A stretch of 64,000 nt of DNA from assembly GCA_038253885.1 (NCBI GenBank), contig JBBSGP010000002.1, positions 1 through 64,000 on the forward strand. Reading direction: 5' to 3'. The notes beneath the pieces were generated by a model, which saw only the letters and a list, made by a program, of their open reading frames with translations, had not been told where the DNA came from and did no database searches. The translations under genes and the position numbers were made by a program. Of the stretch, positions 50,301-57,819 are shown in pieces; within the stretch, counting starts at the first letter, position 1; each line of letters starts with the position of its first letter. The stretch comes from JALZAQ01 sp038253885 (lineage in GTDB: Bacteria; Gemmatimonadota; Gemmatimonadetes; Gemmatimonadales; Gemmatimonadaceae).

Positions 50301-51535
50301 TACCTCCCGCTCACCCGTCCCGGCAGAATCGCGTCGTCGCCGAAGCGCGCACGCAGCTCATCCACGGTGCGTGCGATCGTGCGATCTCGCTCGGTCTCCG
50401 ACATGCGCGAGCCCGGCTGCTCGAACAGCACCAGCTGGTTCGCCTCGGTACGCATGCTCAGAGACGTGAGCGCGACACTCAACAGCCGCGCCGGAACACG
50501 CCGCGCGGATCGGAGCTTGCGCAGCAGCGAGCGAGCGACTTCGAAGATCACACGGTCCGAGACGACGCTCTCGCCCAGAGTCCTGGCGGCGCGCCTGTCT
50601 CTGAAGTCCGCATCGCGGATGCGCACCGCGATCGTGCGGGCGGCCAGCCCCTCGATCCGGAGATCGTGCGCCGCGTGCACCACCAGAGCGAGCAGCTCTC
50701 TCTCCAGCTCATCGTCGTCCTCGATGTCCCGGGCAAAGGTCTCGTCGCGGCTCAGGCTCTTGGCCTCGAGGCTGGACTCGACGGGACTGCCGTCGATGCC
50801 CTGCGCGCGCTCGTAAAGCCAGTCCGCAAGGCGATCGCCGAGCCAGTAGCGAAGGTTCGCAACATCGTGCTGAAGGACGTCCGGCACGCTCCGCATGCCG
50901 AGTCGCGCCAGTCGCTCCTGGAATTTCGGACCAATCAGGGGGATGTCTGCGAGCGCGATCCCACTCATGAAGTCCGGTTCCGCCCCCGGCGCCACGACGT
51001 AGACTCCCGTTGCGTCGTTGTCCGGCTTGGGCTTCGCGCGCTCCACCGCGAGCTTGGCGATCAACTTCGTCGTTCCGCCACCGAAGGAGACCGACAGAGC
51101 GGTCTTCTCGCGCACATCGACGCGTATGCGGCGAGCGGTGTCTCCCAGCGACTCGCCTCGATACAGCGCCTCGGTGCCGCCGAGATCGAGGTACCACTCA
51201 TCGATGCTCGCACCCTCCACTGCCGGCGCCCACCGCTGGAGCACGGCGCGGATCTCGCCGCTCTTGATGGCGCACGCACGTCGCGGGATGGGCACACACA
51301 CGGCTTGCGGACAGAGACGCAGGGCTCGGGAGATCGGCATCGCCGACCGCACGCCAAACTTCCGGGTCTCATAGGATGCCGAGCACACCACGCCGCGACT
51401 TTCTCTCGACCCGCCGACGATCAGCAGTGGCTCCTTTCCCACTCCCTCCGGATCCACCATTCGCGCGACTGCGACATAGAACGCATCCGCGTCCGCCAGC
51501 AGGATTCGCCGTGGCTCATCGGTGGACGAGGCCAT
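50300..51535 (-). CDS. dinB: DNA polymerase IV (Y-family, DinB)
   Basis: The 411-residue translesion polymerase has active-site residues Asp15 (LLADADAFYVAV) and Asp112/Glu113 (EGASIDEWYLDLGG). The aromatic steric gate is Tyr20. The palm and fingers read GVVCSASYETRKFGVRSAM and SVSFGGGTTKLIAKLA. The little-finger domain is at about 255-360 (RDIEDDDELERELLALVVHA and onwards). The protein extends lesions and error-prone ends during replication stress. Trp114 after the catalytic pair (usual Ala) is an unusual substitution. It overlaps the downstream methyltransferase gene by one base and follows dnaJ by 13 bases on the same strand. Confidence 0.92.
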   Translation of the reverse strand: MASSTDEPRRILLADADAFYVAVARMVDPEGVGKEPLLIVGGSRESRGVVCSASYETRKFGVRSAMPISRALRLCPQAVCVPIPRRACAIKSGEIRAVLQRWAPAVEGASIDEWYLDLGGTEALYRGESLGDTARRIRVDVREKTALSVSFGGGTTKLIAKLAVERAKPKPDNDATGVYVVAPGAEPDFMSGIALADIPLIGPKFQERLARLGMRSVPDVLQHDVANLRYWLGDRLADWLYERAQGIDGSPVESSLEAKSLSRDETFARDIEDDDELERELLALVVHAAHDLRIEGLAARTIAVRIRDADFRDRRAARTLGESVVSDRVIFEVARSLLRKLRSARRVPARLLSVALTSLSMRTEANQLVLFEQPGSRMSETERDRTIARTVDELRARFGDDAILPGRVSGR

Positions 51536-51548
51536 CAGACACGCCTCA

Positions 51549-52697
51549 CTAGTACTTCAGTCCCCCGGCCGCCGCGAACTCCTTCATTCTCGCCTCCTGT
51601 TCCGGCGAAAGCTTCTCCGGCACGTCGATCGAGGTTTCGACGATCATGTCTCCGCGCTTTCCGTTGCGCGCGATCCCCTGACCTCGAACGCGAAAGCGTT
51701 TCCCCGAAGGGGTCCCCGGGGGAATCCGGAGAGTCACCTGCTTTCCATCAAGTGTGCGCAACCGAACCTTCGAGCCCAGCGTCGCCTGCGCGATGTTGAG
51801 CGGCACCGTACCCACGACGTCGTTCCCCTCGCGGTGAAAGAATCGGTCGGTCTTGACCTGAAAGGTGATGATGAGGTCTCCCGGCGGCCCCCCGTTCGCT
51901 CCGCGCGCCCCTTGCCCGGCCAAGCGCGCTCGTCCTCCGTTCTCGGTGCCCTCCGGAACAGTGATGTTGACGGTCTTTCGCGTCCGCACTTCGCCCGCCC
52001 CCGTACACGTTCCGCAGCGCTCAGAGGGAACCTGTCCTCTGCCGAGGCACATTGGACAGGGGCGATTGACGGCGAAGCCGCCCTGCCCGAACGATATTGT
52101 TCCACGCCCCTTGCACTCGGGACATTGGGCGAACGTCGCCCCGGCAGCGCCCCCGCTTCCGTGACAGGTCGGACACTCCTCCGTCACATCGATCGTGACC
52201 GGCACCTTCCCTCCGAGGGCCGCGGTACGGAACGGTACCTCGACAGTGGTCTCGTAGCTCTGTCCCTGCTCCGGCCCCCGGGACCGCCCTCCGCCAGCGC
52301 GGGAGCCTCCCCCTCCGAACATCGAGGAGAAGAGGTCGCCCAGTCCGCCAAGCCCGCCGATGTCGAACTCCTCGAACCGCGCGCCCCCCCCCACTCCCCC
52401 ACCACCCGTCGCGCCGCTCTGACGCGCGCCGCCGGCCCGGCCGCCGAAGCCGCCTCCGCCGAAGCCACCGAACGCACCCAGCCGCCGCATCTCATCATAC
52501 TGGCGCCGCTTCGCGACATCACCGAGAACGTTGTGAGCCTCGGAGATCTCCTTGAAGCGATCAGCGGCCTTGGGATCGTTCTGGTTGGAGTCAGGATGAT
52601 ACTGCTTGGCGAGCCGGCGATACTGCTTCTTGATCTCGTCCTGCGTCGCCGAGTCGGACACTCCGAGAACCGCGTAATAATCCTTCGTCTGTGCCAT
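51549..52697 (-). CDS. dnaJ: Chaperone DnaJ
   Basis: The 382-residue protein has the J domain with HPD at 34-36 (RRLAKQYHPDSNQNDPKAAD) and a Gly/Phe-rich linker (GGFGGGGFGGRAGG). The cysteine-rich zinc region has four CxxCxGxG-type repeats: CPTCHGSGG, CPECKGRG, CPMCLGRG and CGTCTGAG. The C-terminal substrate domain includes GQGARGANGGPPGDLIITFQ. It delivers unfolded clients to DnaK and stimulates its ATPase. grpE lies 17 bases upstream on the same strand, so the two are an operon; dnaK itself is not in the window. Length and domains are complete. Confidence 0.95.
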   Translation of the reverse strand: MAQTKDYYAVLGVSDSATQDEIKKQYRRLAKQYHPDSNQNDPKAADRFKEISEAHNVLGDVAKRRQYDEMRRLGAFGGFGGGGFGGRAGGARQSGATGGGGVGGGARFEEFDIGGLGGLGDLFSSMFGGGGSRAGGGRSRGPEQGQSYETTVEVPFRTAALGGKVPVTIDVTEECPTCHGSGGAAGATFAQCPECKGRGTISFGQGGFAVNRPCPMCLGRGQVPSERCGTCTGAGEVRTRKTVNITVPEGTENGGRARLAGQGARGANGGPPGDLIITFQVKTDRFFHREGNDVVGTVPLNIAQATLGSKVRLRTLDGKQVTLRIPPGTPSGKRFRVRGQGIARNGKRGDMIVETSIDVPEKLSPEQEARMKEFAAAGGLKY

Positions 52698-52714
52698 GAG
52701 CTGCTATCGTCTCC

Positions 52715-53269
52715 TCAGCCGTTCCACTGCTTGACCACGACTCGGGCAGGGCGCAGCAGCTGGCCCCTGAAGGCATATCCTGGCTGGTAGACCTGGGCCA
52801 CCATGTGATCGTCCTCAGGGGAGAGCGCCGGCACCGTGGTGATCGCCTCGTGCAGCTCCGGATTGAAGGCCTGGTCCACCGGATCCAGGATCTCCAGCCC
52901 AGCGGACCCGAGCGCCTTCAGGAACTTTTTTTCCACCAGCTCGACGCCGGTGATGACGCTCACCACGTCGCTGGTCGCGGGATCCACGTGCGCGACCCGG
53001 CCAAGGTCGTCCAGCGCGTCGATCAGCTGCTTCGCCAGCGCCGCCTGACTACGGGTGCCAAGCTCGGAGGACTCGCGGGCCGAGCGCTTTCGATAGTTGT
53101 CGTATTCCGCCGCGAGGCGCAGATACTTGTCGCGCATCTCCGCGATCTCCCGCAAGCCGCCTTCCGTCGTCGCGTCGGTTGCCTGCTCGGCGTCGGGCAC
53201 ACTGGTCGCGCCATCGCGGGCCGCATCGGGATTCTCGATCAGGTCGTCGTTCGTTCGTTCGTCTCGCAC
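52715..53269 (-). CDS. grpE: Nucleotide exchange factor GrpE
   Basis: The protein has 184 residues from GTG 53269; the longer frame runs into the upstream terminator and has no family character. The acidic N-terminus (DERTNDDLIENPDAARDGAT) is typical. The long dimerising helix (LREIAEMRDKYLRLAAEYDN and YRKRSARE) and the beta domain (FNPELHEAITTVPALSPEDD and AFRGQLLRPARVVVKQWNG) complete the protein. GrpE releases ADP from DnaK. No CIRCE element was found in front. A G/C-rich hairpin (53313-53330) in the leader could be a thermosensitive element, but that is speculation. Confidence 0.93.
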   Translation of the reverse strand: MRDERTNDDLIENPDAARDGATSVPDAEQATDATTEGGLREIAEMRDKYLRLAAEYDNYRKRSARESSELGTRSQAALAKQLIDALDDLGRVAHVDPATSDVVSVITGVELVEKKFLKALGSAGLEILDPVDQAFNPELHEAITTVPALSPEDDHMVAQVYQPGYAFRGQLLRPARVVVKQWNG

Positions 53270-53312
53270 GTCACACGCTTCCTGTCTCGTCCTCAAGTGG
53301 ATTACACATCGC

Positions 53313-53330
53313 TGCCCGTGCGGGCGGGCA
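53313..53330 (-). promoter_or_regulatory. Leader hairpin upstream of grpE
   Basis: TGCCCG and CGGGCA form a perfect 6-bp stem around TGCGGG, 44 bases before the grpE GTG. The terminator of cinA is 28 bases further upstream, so this stem lies in the grpE transcript leader if its promoter is between the two. No -10/-35 was identified with confidence. Confidence 0.3.
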
Positions 53331-53357
53331 CCGGAGAAAAGTAATCTTTCGACGGTC

Positions 53358-53383
53358 CCGGTGGGGGGGCCGGTACCCACCGG
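53358..53383 (-). terminator. Rho-independent terminator after cinA
   Basis: CCGGTGGG and CCCACCGG (8-bp perfect arms, 10-base loop) lie 17 bases after the cinA stop in the direction of transcription. In the minus-strand sense the stem is followed within 10 bases by ATTACTTTTCTCC. It separates the long dnaX-to-cinA series from the grpE-dnaJ pair. Confidence 0.65.
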
Positions 53384-53400
53384 TCGGCCCGGCCAGATCC

Positions 53401-54648
53401 CTATGGCAGAGCGCGGCGGATCAGCTCCAGCGACGCCTGGCACGCGCGACGTCGAATCTCGTCGCGGTCACCGACCAGGATCCGGCGCAGCGCGGTGGTC
53501 GCGCCCCTGATTCGAGTGGCGATCCACACCGTGCCCACTGGTTTGTCGGCGGTGCCGCCGCCCGGTCCGGCGACCCCCGTGATCGCGATCCCGATCTCGC
53601 TCCCGAGACGCTCGCATGCGCCGTCCGCCATGGCACGGGCAACGCCCTCGCTCACGGCTCCTTGATCGCGGATCAGCGACTCCGGTACACCGAGCAGCGA
53701 CGTCTTCACCTCGTCCGCGTAGACGACCGCCCCGCCCAGAAAGACGTCGCTCGATCCCGGAATGGCGGTGAGCATGGCGCCCAGCATACCTCCCGTGCAG
53801 CTCTCGGCGGTCGCGATCCTCAGGCCGTGTGTCCGACAGAGGCCGAGCACAAGCTCGGTGAGGGTGGCATCCCCTTCTGCGTAGATCCACCGCCCCGCTC
53901 GCGCGCGGATGACGGAGACGCCCCGATCGAGTTGCGTGACTGCCTCCGCAACCGGGACGCCTCGAACGGTGAGCCGCAGGTCTGTCCCTTCCCATCCGGG
54001 AAGGTACGCGATCGGTATTCCGGCGATCTCGCGAGCATCCTCCGCGAGCTGCTCGGCGAGGGCTGATTCGCCGATGCCAGTCGTACGGAGCGTGCGCGAC
54101 AAGACCACTGGCGGATCGACTCCCACTCTCCCGGCGAGCAAAGGAACCAGCGTGTCGGCGGTCATCCCGCGCATCTCGCGCGGCACGCCGGGCAGCATGG
54201 CCACCCACCGCCCACGCTCGTCCTCGAGCCAGATGCCGGGAGCGCTGCCGTGGTGGTTCTCGAGCACCCGTGCCCCCTCGGGGATCAATGCCTGTTGCCG
54301 GTTGGGGGGAGGCATCGGACCGGGATGACCCAAGCGGCGGAATCGCTGCTCGATCCCCGCGAGAACGCCTTCGTCGAGCCGCAGCGCACGGCCGAACAGC
54401 GAGGCCATGGCGGGCTTGGTCATGTCGTCGGCGGTCGGGCCCAGACCGCCCGTCGTGATGACGGCCCCGCACCGATCGAGCGCATCGCGGACCGCATCGG
54501 CGATGGCCGATGCGTCATCCCCGACCGTGGCGCGCCGCCCTACGTCGATCCCGATGGTCGCGAGCTCGCGCGCGAGGTGCGCCGCGTTGGTGTCCATCGT
54601 GTAGCCGAGCAACAGCTCGTCGCCGATGGTTACGATCTCGACGCGCAT
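53401..54648 (-). CDS. cinA: CinA-family nicotinamide-nucleotide amidohydrolase / competence protein
   Basis: The protein has 415 residues from ATG 54648; the upstream open frame lies in pgsA. The N-terminal molybdopterin-binding-like domain has EIVTIGDELLLGYTMDTNAA and ITTGGLGPTADDMTKPAMAS. The C-terminal PncC domain has ATAESCTGGMLGAMLTAIPG, YADEVKTSLLGVPESLIRDQ and IGIAITGVAGPGGGTADKPV. The first domain hydrolyses ADP-ribose-like compounds and the second deamidates nicotinamide mononucleotide; the protein recycles pyridine nucleotides and is linked to competence in some species. A comM gene is at the left edge of the window. It follows pgsA by 20 bases. Confidence 0.95.
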   Translation of the reverse strand: MRVEIVTIGDELLLGYTMDTNAAHLARELATIGIDVGRRATVGDDASAIADAVRDALDRCGAVITTGGLGPTADDMTKPAMASLFGRALRLDEGVLAGIEQRFRRLGHPGPMPPPNRQQALIPEGARVLENHHGSAPGIWLEDERGRWVAMLPGVPREMRGMTADTLVPLLAGRVGVDPPVVLSRTLRTTGIGESALAEQLAEDAREIAGIPIAYLPGWEGTDLRLTVRGVPVAEAVTQLDRGVSVIRARAGRWIYAEGDATLTELVLGLCRTHGLRIATAESCTGGMLGAMLTAIPGSSDVFLGGAVVYADEVKTSLLGVPESLIRDQGAVSEGVARAMADGACERLGSEIGIAITGVAGPGGGTADKPVGTVWIATRIRGATTALRRILVGDRDEIRRRACQASLELIRRALP

Positions 54649-54668
54649 GCTGATGCGGGAACCCGGAG

Positions 54669-55319
54669 CTACGCCGGGCCGGGCGCGAGCACGTACCCGT
54701 AGCGTCGCACGTACAGCGCCAGTGAATAGAGCGTGAGTGCCACCGCGACATACATAGCGAGCACGCCAACGATGCCGTTGAAGAGAGCGAACCAGTGCCA
54801 CAGCTGCGTGCCGCCGAAACCGTAGCTGTCGGCGGCGGCGGACGCGGCGAACCAGAAATAGGCCGAGCCCACCCAGACGCTCTGCATCACGGTCTTGAGC
54901 TTCGCCGGACCGATCGCGGCGATCACGACGCCTCGGCGCGCGGCCGCCTGACGGAAGATTGTCATCACCAGCTCGCGTCCGAGGACCGCGATGAGCACCC
55001 AGAGCGGCAGGCCGAATCGCCCCCACGGAGTGATGAAGTCGAGCGGGAGCCGCAGAGCCTGTGGAGCCATCAACAGGTAGATCGGGATCAGCGTCGCGAG
55101 AAGAAGGAGCTTGTCCGCGAGCGGGTCGAGCTGTTTTCCGAGATCGGTGATCTGGTTCCGGCCGCGTGCGAGCGCACCATCGAAGTAGTCGGTGACACCC
55201 GCCAGCACGAAGCAGACGAATCCGAGCGCCCTCAGCTCCCAGCGGGGGGCGAACGGCAGCAGCGCGATCAGCGGCGCGACGAGAATGCGTCCGAGCGACA
55301 GGGCGTTCGGCAGGTTCAT
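54669..55319 (-). CDS. pgsA: CDP-diacylglycerol-glycerol-3-phosphate 3-phosphatidyltransferase
   Basis: This 216-residue integral membrane enzyme makes phosphatidylglycerolphosphate, the first committed step to phosphatidylglycerol and cardiolipin. The CDP-alcohol phosphotransferase motif D-G-x2-A-R-x8-G-x3-D-x3-D is exact: DYFDGALARGRNQITDLGKQ followed by LDPLADK. It has several membrane helices (LGRILVAPLIALLPFAP, LLLLATLIPIYLLMAP, and the C-terminal VGVLAMYVAVALTLYSLALY). The N-terminal MNLPNALSLGRILVAP is the usual beginning. It lies 22 bases after mglA on the same strand. Confidence 0.93.
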   Translation of the reverse strand: MNLPNALSLGRILVAPLIALLPFAPRWELRALGFVCFVLAGVTDYFDGALARGRNQITDLGKQLDPLADKLLLLATLIPIYLLMAPQALRLPLDFITPWGRFGLPLWVLIAVLGRELVMTIFRQAAARRGVVIAAIGPAKLKTVMQSVWVGSAYFWFAASAAADSYGFGGTQLWHWFALFNGIVGVLAMYVAVALTLYSLALYVRRYGYVLAPGPA

Positions 55320-55341
55320 CGCACGGGGTTGCTCCGCGTGG

Positions 55342-56019
55342 CTATGCGAGCGTCGTCAGCACGAGCTTGCTCACCGCCTTGAGCGTATCGAAGACGCCGT
55401 CACCGGTCACCGCGCACGCCTCGAACCAGGGCGCATGCTCCACCCACTCACCGGCGGGAAGCTGCTGGACCAGGTTCTCTCCGGCGTGGTACGGGTCGGG
55501 GGTCACGCGCTGCCTCGATGGCTCCTGCACCTCCCATCCGGGGTTGAGCGCTCTCTGCAGCTCATCGACGCGAGCGGTGTTGGGGAGATCACGCTTGTTG
55601 TACTGCACCACGAAAGGAAGCTTCGTGAGATCATAGCCGTATTCGGACATGTTGTCGTACAGGTTCTGCATCGCTTCCTGATTCGCCTCCATGCGCTCGA
55701 TCTGTGAGTCGGCGACAAAGACGATGCCATCCACTCCCTTGAGGATCAGCTTGCGCGAAGCGTTGTAGTAGACCTGGCCGGGAACCGTGTACAGATGGAA
55801 GCGCGTCTTGAAGCCGCGAATCGTACCCAGGTCCACCGGCAGGAAATCGAAGAACAGGGTACGCTCGGTCTCGGTAGCGAGCGAGATGAGCTTGCCGCGC
55901 GTGTCGGGCTGAACGCGACCGTACACGTGCTCGAGGTTCGTCGTCTTGCCGCCCAGACCCGGCCCGTAATAGACGATCTTACAGTTGATCTCGCGCGAGG
56001 CGTAATTGATCATCGACAT
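55342..56019 (-). CDS. mglA: MglA-family small Ras-like GTPase
   Basis: The protein has 225 residues from ATG 56019 (AGGGGAG upstream); a longer frame overlaps mglB. The P-loop [17 protein letters not shown], the [18 protein letters not shown] switch II with the MglA-specific TVPGQ (usual DTAGQ), and YNKRDLPN (guanine specificity) are all present. The hydrophobic insert typical of MglA is in the middle. In Myxococcus MglA-GTP sets the leading pole and directs motility machinery. The roadblock GAP gene mglB lies immediately upstream, the usual mglBA order. The location inside the replication/repair cluster is unusual. Confidence 0.93.
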   Translation of the reverse strand: MSMINYASREINCKIVYYGPGLGGKTTNLEHVYGRVQPDTRGKLISLATETERTLFFDFLPVDLGTIRGFKTRFHLYTVPGQVYYNASRKLILKGVDGIVFVADSQIERMEANQEAMQNLYDNMSEYGYDLTKLPFVVQYNKRDLPNTARVDELQRALNPGWEVQEPSRQRVTPDPYHAGENLVQQLPAGEWVEHAPWFEACAVTGDGVFDTLKAVSKLVLTTLA

Positions 56020-56035
56020 GGCTCGTTCTCCCCTG

Positions 56036-56524
56036 CTACTTGAAGAGCCGGTCGATCTCGTCGTCCGCACCCGCCAGCACGTTCGGTCGGATTCCGCTTT
56101 CGAGTCGCCCTCGCTCGAACAGAGCGATGAAGATCCGCGCCAGCTCCTCCACCGTCTGTTTGAGCTTGAGACGGACCAGGCCGAGCGTCGTCCGGTTGTC
56201 GAACAGGACGACCAGGATCACCCGTCGTGCGATGTCGGCGAGGTACATCGACTCCTGCTCGCCCTGGTGGAAGAGCGAAGAGAACTCGGTCTCACCGATG
56301 AGTCTCGCGAGCTGGTCGTTGGCGCTGAAGTCGGCGGCGGTGAGCGTCGCGAACGCCGTCGCATCGAAGTGCGGCTTCTCGCCAACCGTAGCCACGAGTT
56401 GTCCGGCCCGATCCACCAGAAGGGCCGAACGCGCGTTCGCCTCGAAGAGGAATTGCTGCAGGACACGGGTGATCGCGCCCAGGTCATCTTCGGTGAACGA
56501 CCAGCTGGCGGCGCCAACGGGCAT
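56036..56524 (-). CDS. mglB: Roadblock/LC7-domain protein MglB
   Basis: The 162-residue protein has the roadblock fold: [60 protein letters not shown] and [20 protein letters not shown]. MglB dimers activate the GTPase of MglA and so switch off its signal at the lagging pole. The C-terminal tail ([19 protein letters not shown]) matches the MglB family. mglA follows 17 bases later. Confidence 0.9.
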   Translation of the reverse strand: MPVGAASWSFTEDDLGAITRVLQQFLFEANARSALLVDRAGQLVATVGEKPHFDATAFATLTAADFSANDQLARLIGETEFSSLFHQGEQESMYLADIARRVILVVLFDNRTTLGLVRLKLKQTVEELARIFIALFERGRLESGIRPNVLAGADDEIDRLFK

Positions 56525-56535
56525 GACGGTCCTGG

Positions 56536-56817
56536 CTAGTGGAGGGATTGTTCCATGCGCTTGAGGATCTGCTGCGCCGTGAGGCGGAGCCCCGGACGCT
56601 GCTCCCAGCTCACGTAATCCCGCAGCAACCGCACGCCATGAAGCGTCGGGTGGCTGCGCAGGTACCCCAGAGCCGCCAAACGGCGCCAGGGCGTGTCACT
56701 GAACAAGTCGCGCCGGGAGCGACGCGTCTGCTGACTCCAGACGATCAAGCCCACCACGACGCCACCAACGAAGCCAGCCGAGACCGCCGCCGTGGTGGGG
56801 ACGACACGACGGCTCAT
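56536..56817 (-). CDS. Small membrane-anchored protein between recR and mglB, 93 residues
   Basis: From ATG 56817, which overlaps the recR stop (ATGA), the protein begins with a membrane helix (TTAAVSAGFVGGVVVGLIVW). A cytosolic part rich in arginine follows: QQTRRSRRDLFSDTPWRRLA, ALGYLRSHPTLHGVRLLRDY and TAQQILKRMEQSLH. The amphipathic C-terminal helix and location between recR and mglBA suggest a membrane tether or an accessory for polarity, but no family is known to me. The frame is open further upstream only because it runs antisense to nothing; recR is read in another frame. Confidence 0.65.
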   Translation of the reverse strand: MSRRVVPTTAAVSAGFVGGVVVGLIVWSQQTRRSRRDLFSDTPWRRLAALGYLRSHPTLHGVRLLRDYVSWEQRPGLRLTAQQILKRMEQSLH

Positions 56818-57404
56818 GGCATGGCCCGACGCGCGCTCAGCGCCTGCGCGATCGTCACTCCGTCCGCATACTCGAGGTCGCCCCCGATGGGGATCCCCCG
56901 AGCGATGCGGGACACGACGACGGCACGAGGCGCCAACTGGCGCTGGACGTAGAGCGCCGTCGCCTCCCCCTCGAGGCTCGGATTGGTTGCCAGGATCACC
57001 TCCCGCACCCCGCCGGCGTCCACGCGGTCGGTCAGCGCCCCAACCGACAGGTCGTCGGGGCCGACCCCGTCCAACGGCGACAGTCGGCCGCCCAGTACCT
57101 GATAGACTCCGCGGAATTCTCCGGCGCGCTCGATGGCACCGATGTCTGACGCCTCCTCCACCACACAGATGATGGTCGAGTCGCGTCGAGGGTCCACGCA
57201 GATCGCGCACGGATCAGCCTCGGTCAGGTTGGAGCAGATGGTGCAGCGGTGCACACGATCAGTCAGCGAGAGGAGCGCCGAGGCCAAGCGCTTGCTCTGC
57301 TCAGGCCGCTGCTTCAGCAGGTAGTAGGTGAGTCGCATGGCGGTCTTCCGGCCGATTCCCGGCAGCTTCGAGAGCTCTCCGGCCAGCTCGTCGATGGCCG
57401 ACAT
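56814..57404 (-). CDS. recR: Recombination mediator RecR
   Basis: The 196-residue protein has a helix-hairpin-helix (LSKLPGIGRKTAMRLTYYLL), a four-cysteine zinc site (CTICSNLTEADPCAIC) and a TOPRIM domain (ICVVEEASDIGAIERAGEFR to VLGGRLSPLDGVGPDDLSVG). RecR with RecO/RecF loads RecA at gaps. The C-terminal Walker-B-like EVILATNPSLEGEATALYVQ is intact. It follows ybaB with 1 base between stop and start, the usual dnaX-ybaB-recR arrangement, and its own stop overlaps the small membrane gene. Confidence 0.95.
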   Translation of the reverse strand: MSAIDELAGELSKLPGIGRKTAMRLTYYLLKQRPEQSKRLASALLSLTDRVHRCTICSNLTEADPCAICVDPRRDSTIICVVEEASDIGAIERAGEFRGVYQVLGGRLSPLDGVGPDDLSVGALTDRVDAGGVREVILATNPSLEGEATALYVQRQLAPRAVVVSRIARGIPIGGDLEYADGVTIAQALSARRAMP

Positions 57405-57405
57405 C

Positions 57406-57723
57406 TCAGAACGGGAGCTTGAAGGGCAGCGGCAGACCGCCCGCGAGCTTCTTCATCTCCTCCTCGGCCAGTGACGCCGCCTTCTTCTGCGCCTCGGAGA
57501 CGGCTGCGAGGATGAGGTCCTCGAGCATCTCCACATCCGCGGGGTTGATCACCGTCGGATCGATCTGGAGGCGGCGCACCTGGCCCTTGCCGTCGGCGGT
57601 GACGGTGACCATGCCGCCGCCGCTGGTTGCAGTGACGGTTTTCTCCGCGAGCTCATCCTGGATTTGCTGCAGGCGACCCTGCATCTGCTGCGCCTGCTGC
57701 AGGATCTTCATCATATCGGCCAT
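57406..57723 (-). CDS. ybaB: YbaB/EbfC nucleoid-associated protein
   Basis: The protein has 105 residues from ATG 57723 (MADMMKILQQAQQMQGRLQQ), the standard family start. A methionine-rich helix is followed by TSGGGMVTVTADGKGQVRRL and LEDLILAAVSEAQKKAASLA. EbfC dimers bind DNA as a tweezer-like clamp and affect nucleoid structure and recombination. It lies between dnaX and recR in the order common to most bacteria. An ATG 17 codons upstream is rejected on family length. Confidence 0.93.
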   Translation of the reverse strand: MADMMKILQQAQQMQGRLQQIQDELAEKTVTATSGGGMVTVTADGKGQVRRLQIDPTVINPADVEMLEDLILAAVSEAQKKAASLAEEEMKKLAGGLPLPFKLPF

Positions 57724-57819
57724 TCGGGCGTCCGTTCGTGCGAGTGGGTCGGGTACGAGGAAGCTACCGGGCAAGACGCGTACGGGGCAAGCGTGTGCGC
57801 GGGAGCGCGCGCCAGTGAC

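Noticed and set aside
53270..53400. Possible CIRCE heat-shock operator before grpE
   Set aside because: No TTAGCACTC-n9-GAGTGCTAA-like repeat is present; the two hairpins there are GC-rich and unrelated.
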